Source: Paraprevotella sp.
GTDB taxonomy: Bacteria > Bacteroidota > Bacteroidia > Bacteroidales > Bacteroidaceae
NCBI GenBank assembly: GCA_021205005.1
Contig: JAJPYK010000065.1
Location: 1-5,129, forward strand
Direction of reading: 5' to 3'
DNA length: 5,129 nt
Position 1 is the first letter of the stretch; every line of letters begins with the position of its first letter. Shown here in pieces: positions 1 through 5,129 of this stretch. The notes under the pieces were generated by a model that saw nothing but the letters and a program-made list of their open reading frames with translations, was not told where the DNA came from and made no database searches. The position numbers were made by a program, and so were the translations under genes.

Positions 1-2103
1 GATCAGACGGACTTGGTTCTCCAGGTCGCTCCCAACGGGCGCTTGTTTCAAGTGTATTACGGTGACAAACTGTTACACGAGCAGGATTTGGATTCGTTGA
101 TTTGGTACGTGCATGCCGGTTCCGACGGCAGCGTAAGCCAGCGCGGATGGAAAGTGTATTCCGGTTCGGGAAACGAAGAGTTCTTCGAGCCCGCCGTAGC
201 CGTCACGCATAACGACGGCAACATGTCAACTTACCTTTATTATAAGTCGTCTGCCCCAAAAGCCGTCCCCGGAGGTGTGGAAACGACAATCGAACTCCAG
301 GACGACAAATATCCGGTGAACGTGACGTTGCATTATGTGGCTTACGCCAAAGAGAATGTCATCAAGACTTGGAGTGTAATCAAGCACAGCGAGAAGAAGC
401 CTATAACATTGTGGCGTTATTCTTCCACGATGCTTTATTTCAATGCCAATAAATATTTCCTGACCGAATATCATGGTGATTGGGCCAAAGAGTGGATGCC
501 CGCCACTCAGGAACTGCAATTCGGCAAGAAAATCATCGATACGAAATTAGGCAGCCGTGCCGCCATGCATGCCGAGCCGTTCTTTGAACTGGGACTCAAT
601 GAAGCTCCGCGCGAGAACGAAGGTAAAGTCATGTTGGGCACCATCGGTTGGACGGGCAACTTCCGTTTCACTTTTGAAGTGGACAACGTGGGCAATCTGC
701 GCGTGATTCCGGCCATTAATCCTTATGCTTCCGACTATCTCTTGCCGGCCGGTCAGACTTTCACCACACCGGAGTTCATTTTCACTTTGAGCGATAACGG
801 AACCAGTACGGCCAGCAGAAACTTGCAAGACTGGGCACGCAAATATCAGTTGAAGAACGGAACGGGTGACAGACTGACCCTGTTGAACAACTGGGAAAAT
901 ACCTGTTTCGATTTCGATCAGCAGTCGTTGGCCGAACTGATGAAAGAGGCCAAGACGTTAGGAGTGGATATGTTCCTGTTGGACGACGGATGGTTCGGAA
1001 ACAAATATCCGCGTAAAGACGACCATGCCGGTCTGGGCGACTGGGAAGCTACGAAGAGCAAGTTGCCGGAGGGCGTGGAAGGACTGGTAAATTCGGCAAA
1101 AGAGGCCGGCGTGAAGTTCGGTATCTGGATTGAGCCGGAAATGGTAAATCCCAAGAGCGAACTGTTTGAGAAGCATCCCGACTGGGCGATTAAGTTGCCT
1201 AACAGAGATACCTATTACTACCGCAACCAGTTGGTATTGGATATGTCTAATCCCAAAGTGCAGGATTATGTATACGGCGTGATCGAAAACATCATGAAAG
1301 AGAATCCCGGCGTGGCTTACTTCAAATGGGATTGCAACAGCCCCATTACCAATATCTATTCTCCGTATCTGAAAGAGAAACAGGGTAATCTGTATATCGA
1401 CCATGTTCGCGGCGTCTACAACGTGATGAAACGCGTAAAGGAGAACTATCCCGATCTGCCTTTGATGCTTTGCTCGGGCGGCGGTGCACGTTGCGACTAT
1501 GAGGCCCTGAAGTACTTTACGGAGTTCTGGTGTTCAGACGATACCGATCCTTATGAACGTCTGTATATCCAGTGGAGCATTTCCAAATTCTTCCCGGTGA
1601 AGGCGATGGCCGCTCATGTGACGGATTGGAACAAGAACACCAGCGTGAAGTTCCGTACCGATGTGGCCAGCATGTGCCAGTTGGGCTTCGACATCAACTT
1701 GAAGAAGATGTCGCCCGATGACTTCAGCTATTGTCAGACTGCCGTGGCTAACTTCCATCGTTTGGAACCGGTGATTTTGGACGGTGAGCAATATCGCCTC
1801 ATTTCGCCCTACGAAGGCAACCACATGGCAGTGAACTACGTGACGGAAGATCAGTCGAAAGCCGTGCTCTTCGCTTACGATCTCCATCCCCGTTATCACG
1901 AGAAGATCCCTGTAGTCTTCTTGCAAGGACTGGATCCTAACAAAATGTACAAGGTGACGGAAATCAACCTGATGCCGAACACCACATCTGCTTATGCTTT
2001 CAACGATAAGGTCTTCAGCGGAGACTACCTGATGAAAGTGGGTCTTCAGGCATTGACTGCGGACGAAGGCAAGAGCCATGTCTTTGAGTTGGTGGCACAA
2101 TAA
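1..2103 (+). CDS. GH36 alpha-galactosidase, 5' end outside window
   Basis: Retaining alpha-galactosidase of glycoside hydrolase family 36, which hydrolyses terminal alpha-galactosyl residues of melibiose, raffinose, stachyose or galactomannan side chains. The frame is open from base 1, giving 700 residues to TAA. The TTG at 13 is an internal Leu codon, so the true start and any signal peptide lie upstream; roughly 20-30 residues are probably missing. Numbered from base 1: an N-terminal beta-sandwich (about 1-285), then a TIM barrel beginning with NNWEN (W298), DDGWFG (328-333) and WIEPEMVNP (from W376). YFKWDCN places the nucleophile at D444. CSGGGARCD (491-499) is the sugar-binding loop. SDDTD (512-516) holds the acid/base, probably D513. 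A C-terminal beta domain follows. All expected catalytic motifs are intact. A periplasmic location is inferred from Bacteroides relatives. The gene ends about 100 bp before a strong terminator, so it is the last gene of its unit. Exact substrate cannot be read from sequence. Confidence 0.95.
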   Translation, partial: DQTDLVLQVAPNGRLFQVYYGDKLLHEQDLDSLIWYVHAGSDGSVSQRGWKVYSGSGNEEFFEPAVAVTHNDGNMSTYLYYKSSAPKAVPGGVETTIELQDDKYPVNVTLHYVAYAKENVIKTWSVIKHSEKKPITLWRYSSTMLYFNANKYFLTEYHGDWAKEWMPATQELQFGKKIIDTKLGSRAAMHAEPFFELGLNEAPRENEGKVMLGTIGWTGNFRFTFEVDNVGNLRVIPAINPYASDYLLPAGQTFTTPEFIFTLSDNGTSTASRNLQDWARKYQLKNGTGDRLTLLNNWENTCFDFDQQSLAELMKEAKTLGVDMFLLDDGWFGNKYPRKDDHAGLGDWEATKSKLPEGVEGLVNSAKEAGVKFGIWIEPEMVNPKSELFEKHPDWAIKLPNRDTYYYRNQLVLDMSNPKVQDYVYGVIENIMKENPGVAYFKWDCNSPITNIYSPYLKEKQGNLYIDHVRGVYNVMKRVKENYPDLPLMLCSGGGARCDYEALKYFTEFWCSDDTDPYERLYIQWSISKFFPVKAMAAHVTDWNKNTSVKFRTDVASMCQLGFDINLKKMSPDDFSYCQTAVANFHRLEPVILDGEQYRLISPYEGNHMAVNYVTEDQSKAVLFAYDLHPRYHEKIPVVFLQGLDPNKMYKVTEINLMPNTTSAYAFNDKVFSGDYLMKVGLQALTADEGKSHVFELVAQ

Positions 2104-2204
2104 GCCAAGTCGGCTATAATGCCGCACTGCCGCTTGAAGAACCTCCTGCGTTCTCATCGAAAAGGGCAGTAAAATAGAATAAGCATTTAGTGAATTTACA
2201 AAAT

Positions 2205-2265
2205 AGAGTAAAGCGTAGCGGAAGGGCTGGGACACAGCATCCGCTACGCTTTACTTTTTCTTTTT
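2205..2265 (+). terminator. Intrinsic terminator of the alpha-galactosidase unit
   Basis: A perfect 16-bp inverted repeat, AGTAAAGCGTAGCGGA (2207-2222) and its complement (2240-2255), can be extended outward by a G-U and an A-U pair. The loop region carries an inner GCTG/CAGC stem (2226-2229 with 2235-2238) closing a GGACA loop. The right arm runs directly into TTTTCTTTTTCTC, a U-rich tail in the plus-strand transcript. The hairpin lies about 100 bp after the alpha-galactosidase stop. The lower stem is AT-rich and the upper part GC-rich, as expected of a rho-independent terminator. An A-rich stretch precedes it, but there is no comparable run, so a role on the minus strand is less likely. Confidence 0.88.
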
Positions 2266-2376
2266 CTCATCCTATTGGCGGCCCGAGGGGAGAGGGAATA
2301 CGGGATATGCAAGCCACTCGTCCGAGCTCCGGTTGCGGATCATGCTATGGCCGGATCAATACGCAGCAGAAATCCA

Positions 2377-2464
2377 CTCCGCAAGTCGGAAAATTTTTCT
2401 CCGCAGATGGAGAAATCGTTCTGCGGAGAAAAATTTTCCAATCTGCGGAGAAAAATATCCGCCC
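2377..2464. repeat. Palindromic array of four 22-bp units
   Basis: The core CTCCGCA(G/A) occurs at 2377 and 2399 on the plus strand, and its complement CTGCGGAG at 2421 and 2443. Successive cores start exactly 22 bp apart: two units point right, then two point left. The middle forms a perfect 20-bp inverted repeat, 2388-2407 against 2420-2439, around a 12-base loop. Positions 2420-2434 and 2442-2456 are identical over 15 bases (TCTGCGGAGAAAAAT). The units carry an A/T-rich stretch (AAAATTTTT type) beside each GC core. There is no U tract after the hairpin, so it is not a simple terminator. It resembles REP/BIME-like extragenic palindromes; I have an unverified recollection of similar sequence dispersed in Bacteroides genomes. 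Function unknown. Confidence 0.85.
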
Positions 2465-2516
2465 TTCTTTTCCCGGTGGGACAGGATGAAACGCCTTCCG
2501 TTTATCCGATACGGAC

Positions 2517-2573
2517 AAAAAAGAGGGGCAGAGTATCCCGGCCGTTGGAAAGGTATCGGAATCTCTGCCCCTT
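2517..2573 (-). terminator. Intrinsic terminator of the minus-strand unit
   Basis: Read on the minus strand, AGGGGCAGAG (complement of 2563-2572) and CTCTGCCCCT (complement of 2524-2533) form a 10-bp GC-rich stem. A G-U pair extends it outward, and a short TCC/GGA stem follows two mismatches inside. The stem is followed by C and then six T residues (2522-2517), the signature of a rho-independent terminator. It lies about 75 bp beyond the stop of the small membrane protein gene, with no other gene between, so it most likely ends the transcript carrying that gene and probably the porin. Confidence 0.8.
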
Positions 2574-2646
2574 CGGAAGTGAAGATTGGATTTACTTACT
2601 TATTTACACCCAATGAATCATTGCGTCTTTTTTACATTGCGAGGAT

Positions 2647-2817
2647 TTACAGAACTTGTACTCCGCGGGTCAGCAAGAACAGGATGAGTGTGGCTGCAAC
2701 GAAAGGACCCCACAGGCCTATGACCAAACCGGCCAATGCCAAGTTTTTGCTTCTTTTGGAGCGGCTTACGTCATCCAATACATTTGCTCTCAATTTTGCT
2801 TCAGCATCTGTTTTCAT
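2647..2817 (-). CDS. Small single-span membrane protein, 56 residues
   Basis: An ATG at 2817-2815 opens a 56-residue frame ending in TAA at 2649-2647. The product starts MKTDAEAKLRANVLDD. Its first 25 residues are polar and strongly basic (SRSKRSKN at 18-25). A hydrophobic segment of about 25 residues follows (26-50, LALAGLVIGLWGPFVAATLI and onward, with a central WGPF), then a short tail, RGVQVL. By the positive-inside rule the N-terminus should be cytoplasmic and the tail periplasmic. The central Gly-Pro could instead allow a tight helical hairpin. No signal-peptidase or lipobox site is evident. The leader AAAAAACAGACGAAT is A-rich, as is common in Bacteroides. The gene starts 63 bp after the porin's final stop and is followed by a terminator on the same strand, which supports co-transcription. 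I do not recognise the family. The charged head, abrupt hydrophobic block and fit between stop and terminator make it a likely real gene. Confidence 0.72.
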   Translation of the reverse strand: MKTDAEAKLRANVLDDVSRSKRSKNLALAGLVIGLWGPFVAATLILFLLTRGVQVL

Positions 2818-2880
2818 ATTCGTCTGTTTTTTAGGTTTTACAATTCTTTTTTATTCGCTATTCTCACGGTCCGTATGTGC

Positions 2881-3918
2881 TTAGAACGTGTAGTAGAGGC
2901 GCATGCAGAGCACGGTGAACTTCCCGTTGTCGTTCTTGATATATTGGAACGCCGGTTGAAGGGCAATCTGGTCGTTGATGGTTCTGTGCCAGGTGGCTTC
3001 CAACGACAACTCTTTGCCCTGGACGAAAGTGGCGTGCTGGAATGAGATTCCGTAACGATTGTCACCGTTGTCCACTATGCCTCATACTTTTCCATACCTG
3101 CGGCAGCCATTCTGCTTGTTGGTGTTCTCAGAATATTGCGCCATGAGAGATACTTTGTTTTCTCCGCTTTCCCATAGGGACTGTTCGCCATAAACCCACC
3201 AGGCGCAACTGGTTTTCTTTATCGGCTCTTCGGCCATTTCCCCCTCCTCATCGGTCGGGTAGAGCCGGCTGTGGATCGCTGCGCCTGCGGAATAGAATCC
3301 GTGGTCGTAGGTGTAGGTCAGTTGCATCATGTCGAACACACCGTCCTGATTGGGCTTGACCCGGAACGGATTGTCGTGTCGGTTCCATCCATTATAGCCT
3401 TTGCCGTTGTAGAGGCTGTTCATGAAGGTCCAGTTTTTCCATTCCACATCGAAATGTACGGTCAGTCCGTTCAACGGATAGTTGGCAATCGGGTAGCTGG
3501 CCGAGATGGTGGGAAAGATGCCCGGAGAGCTGCTGGTGAAGAGCGAGGTGCCGTCTGAGGTAAAGAAATCCTCGTTTACGTTACGCACTCCTACAAACAG
3601 ATGGGCGTGTTCCCAGGTTTGCATATAACCCAATACGGCAATGGCCGCAAAGTTGTTCTCGTCTTCGATGTTGGAGAAGGTCTGCCAATCATCGATAATG
3701 GTTTCGTTTGTTTTTGCCGTATGGATCGTAGCTACTTGAAACAAGCCGTTTTTCCACGGCGAGTAATTCATTCCCAAACGGAGCTGGTTAACCCAATTGG
3801 TTTTATTGTTCATGTTCCACTGCCATTCCGTGGTGTACTGTCCGCCGAAGATTTTAGGAAAGGCCAACGACGGCATCGCGCCACACAGCATGAGAAGCAT
3901 TGATTTTTTGAATCTCAT
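2881..3918 (-). pseudogene. OprB-like outer-membrane porin gene with in-frame TGA
   Basis: Reads as an outer-membrane beta-barrel of the OprB carbohydrate-porin type. The chosen start is ATG at 3918-3916, because it gives a signal peptide (MRFKKSMLLMLCGAMPSLAF) and follows AAAAAGTAAGG; an earlier start at 3993 only adds 25 non-signal residues. The mature part has alternating aromatic and polar strands, for example VEWKNWTFMNSLYNGKGYNG and SSPGIFPTISASYP. After 278 codons a TGA stop (3084-3082) interrupts the frame. The same frame then continues for 66 residues as GIVDNGDNRYGISFQHATF through strand-like LEATWH and LQPAFQYIKN to RLYYTF and TAA. A terminal Phe is the typical barrel assembly signal, so the two parts are one gene of about 345 residues split by a nonsense codon, with no frame change. 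The shortened product would lack the last strands and the signal read by BamA. A sequencing error is the main alternative. Substrate unknown. Confidence 0.82.
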
Positions 3919-3968
3919 AACCTTACTTTTTATTGGATATCCGCAGGTCTCGGGCGGAAGTGAAAAAG

Positions 3969-4053
3969 AAAGAAGTTCGGGAGTCAAACCCACAGGCTTG
4001 TACCATGGAGCCTGAAAGGGGGGGACTGATAGGTTTGACTCCTTCGCTTCTTT
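3969..4053 (-). terminator. Nested hairpin between mgtA and porin: terminator or leader structure
   Basis: An 85-base imperfect palindrome. The outer stem pairs AAAGAAG (3969-3975) with CTTCTTT (4047-4053). After a small internal loop, GGAGTCAAACC (3980-3990) pairs perfectly with 4032-4042. Inside, CAGGCT (3993-3998) pairs with AGCCTG (4009-4014) around a ten-base loop. One side of the interior has seven consecutive G (plus strand; C in the minus-strand RNA). In the minus-strand transcript the structure is followed by CTTTTTCAC, so the downstream side is U-rich but interrupted. It starts about 60 bases after the mgtA stop and ends 50 bases before the porin ATG. It could terminate mgtA, attenuate the porin, or protect a processed 3' end. 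It matches no riboswitch class I can recognise. Confidence 0.5.
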
Positions 4054-4113
4054 AATTTCATCCTGAAAACAGCGGATGTTTCTTATATCGTTTTTCTCGT
4101 TTATTTGTCCGGT

Positions 4114-5129
4114 TTACAACCATCTGCTGAATGCACGGATATAGAACACTTTCAACATCAGTGTCAGTACGCAGTAGGTGAGCAGGATACCGATCAACCA
4201 GGGGAAGTAGCTCATAGGCAGCGGACGCAAACCGATAGAGGAACCGAACGGAGTGAACGGTACGCAGATACCGATGATCATGATGGAGAAGGTCATCAAC
4301 ATCACAGACCAGGATGCGCGGCTTTGGATGAACGGAATCTTACGTGTACGGATCATGTGGACGATCAAGGTCTGCGAGAGCAATCCTTCGATGAACCATC
4401 CGGACTGGAACAAGGATGCAGCTTCTGTGCTCTGGCAACTGAAGAACCACCACATCACGATGTAGGTCGTAATATCGAAGATGGAGCTGATCGGGCCGAT
4501 CCACATCATGAAGCGGCTCAGGTCGGAAGAATCCCAGATACGGGGCTTGCGCAGATATTCCGGGTCCATTCGGTCGAACAGAATGGTCGTCTGAGAAATA
4601 TCATAGAGAAGGTTCTGGATGAGCAGGTGGATAGGCATCATCGGGAGGAAGGGCAAGAATGCGCTGGCTACCAATACGCTGAACATGTTACCGAAGTTGG
4701 AGCTGGCCGTCATCTTCACATACTTGATGATGTTTCCGAAAGTGCTTCGGCCTTCCAATACGCCGTCTTCCAATACCATGAGGTCTTTCTCCAGCAAGAT
4801 GATATCCGCACTTTCTTTGGCGATGTCCACGGCAGAGTCTACGGAGATACCTATATCCGATTCACGCAGCGCAGCCGCATCGTTGATACCGTCGCCCAGG
4901 AAGCCTACGGTGTTGCTTTGTTCCTGCAAGAGTTGTACGATTTCCACTTTCTGCATCGGAGTGAGCTGGGCGAAGATGTTGCCTTGGGTTACGGCCTTCA
5001 GTTTTTCTTCTTTGCTCAGCGTGGCGAATATGGGACCGCTTACGGCTGTGGCCGTATTGAGGCCTACCTGTCCGGAGATGGTCTTTACCACGGCGTCGTT
5101 ATCGCCGGAGAGCACCTTGACTTCCACTC
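4114..5129 (-). CDS. mgtA: MgtA-type magnesium P-type ATPase, C-terminal part
   Basis: C-terminal third of a P3B-type ATPase that imports Mg2+ across the inner membrane using ATP. The frame runs off the right edge; the GTG at 5127 is an internal Val codon, not a start. Numbered from there: VKVLSGDN (3-10) is the TGD-type motif of the P domain. GDGINDAAALRESD (78-91) is the hinge motif that coordinates catalytic magnesium, with Ala where many P-type pumps have Pro. KMTASSNFGNMFSVLVASAF (138-157) begins the C-terminal membrane domain. PIHLLIQNLLYDISQT (165-180), FMMWIGPISSIFDI (206-219), FQSGWFIEGLLSQTLIVHMI (240-259), an ASWSVMLMTF segment (271-280) and SYFPWLIGIL (306-315) follow the order of enterobacterial MgtA/MgtB. 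The end, YIRAFSRWL, also fits. The DKTGT phosphorylation site and nucleotide domain lie outside the window. No Mg2+-responsive leader can be judged because the 5' end is missing. Confidence 0.96.
   Translation of the reverse strand, partial: VEVKVLSGDNDAVVKTISGQVGLNTATAVSGPIFATLSKEEKLKAVTQGNIFAQLTPMQKVEIVQLLQEQSNTVGFLGDGINDAAALRESDIGISVDSAVDIAKESADIILLEKDLMVLEDGVLEGRSTFGNIIKYVKMTASSNFGNMFSVLVASAFLPFLPMMPIHLLIQNLLYDISQTTILFDRMDPEYLRKPRIWDSSDLSRFMMWIGPISSIFDITTYIVMWWFFSCQSTEAASLFQSGWFIEGLLSQTLIVHMIRTRKIPFIQSRASWSVMLMTFSIMIIGICVPFTPFGSSIGLRPLPMSYFPWLIGILLTYCVLTLMLKVFYIRAFSRWL

Larger units (their letters stand above)
2104..2646. other. Convergent intergenic spacer without a credible gene
   Basis: This 543-bp gap lies between the plus-strand alpha-galactosidase and the minus-strand small membrane protein. 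It holds a plus-strand terminator, a 22-bp-period palindromic array and a minus-strand terminator, described separately. The first 100 bases are a 3' untranslated stretch with only weak short stems, such as AGAAC/GTTCT around 2137-2153. Bases 2270-2376 and 2465-2510 show nothing recognisable. Open frames do run through the gap on the plus strand, but they read through the repeats and terminators, have low-complexity basic translations and no plausible start context, so they are not called as genes. Confidence 0.8.

Noticed and set aside
1534..2235. Minus-strand frame of 233 codons opposite the alpha-galactosidase
   Set aside because: It is a shadow of a strongly conserved GH36 frame with all catalytic motifs, and it ends up overlapping the terminator.
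2388..2439. The 20-bp inverted repeat as a simple rho-independent terminator
   Set aside because: Neither side has a following T run in the correct strand outside the stem, and real terminators for both flanking units are already present.
2377..2464. CRISPR array
   Set aside because: The 22-bp period leaves no room for spacers, the units change orientation in the middle, and no cas gene is visible.
2190..2489. Plus-strand frame of 99 codons starting just before the terminator hairpin
   Set aside because: Its start is embedded next to the terminator stem, and much of its translation is simply the terminator and the 22-bp repeat units.
2333..2884. Plus-strand frame of 183 codons across the spacer
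   Set aside because: It reads through the repeat array and the minus-strand terminator and runs antisense to the small membrane gene. Its translation shows no domain or consistent character.
3082..3084. TGA read as selenocysteine or as tryptophan through a variant code
   Set aside because: A porin has no reason to carry selenocysteine. The neighbouring genes encode their many Trp residues with TGG and have no internal TGA.
3969..4053. tRNA-like appearance: 7-bp end stem plus a GGGTTTGACTCCC stretch resembling a T arm
   Set aside because: The presumed T loop lacks the conserved C56, three extra bases separate it from the end stem, and no D arm or anticodon arm can be folded. The stretch pairs better as part of a long hairpin.

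Overview
The window looks like chromosomal DNA from a gut Bacteroides or a close Bacteroidales relative. The protein families point there: an exported-type GH36 alpha-galactosidase, an OprB-like outer-membrane porin and an MgtA-type ATPase. The A-rich leaders instead of strong Shine-Dalgarno sites and a moderate GC content agree. Assignments come from motif recognition by eye; no database was searched. All three stop codons that end full-length products seen here are TAA.

Layout. Positions 1-2103 (+) hold an alpha-galactosidase whose first residues lie before the window, followed by a strong intrinsic terminator near 2205-2265. Positions 2104-2646 carry no credible gene. That stretch holds the plus-strand terminator, a palindromic array of four units spaced exactly 22 bp apart (2377-2464), and a second terminator facing the other way (2517-2573). 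On the minus strand, read from right to left, are the C-terminal part of an MgtA-type P-type ATPase (5129-4114), a large nested hairpin (4053-3969), an OprB-like porin gene interrupted by one in-frame TGA (3918-2881), and a 56-residue single-span membrane protein (2817-2647). The minus-strand terminator then follows. The two transcription units converge on the repeat-bearing spacer.

How the genes relate. The alpha-galactosidase removes galactose from raffinose-type sugars or galactomannan, probably in the periplasm. The minus-strand genes share orientation with modest gaps (195 and 63 bp), so they may form one transcript, or mgtA may end at the nested hairpin with the porin and small protein read separately. 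No promoter matching the Bacteroides -33/-7 consensus was found by eye in either gap. The items most worth a second look are the unlisted small membrane protein beside an mgtA gene, the nonsense codon in the porin, the 22-bp array, and the nested hairpin.
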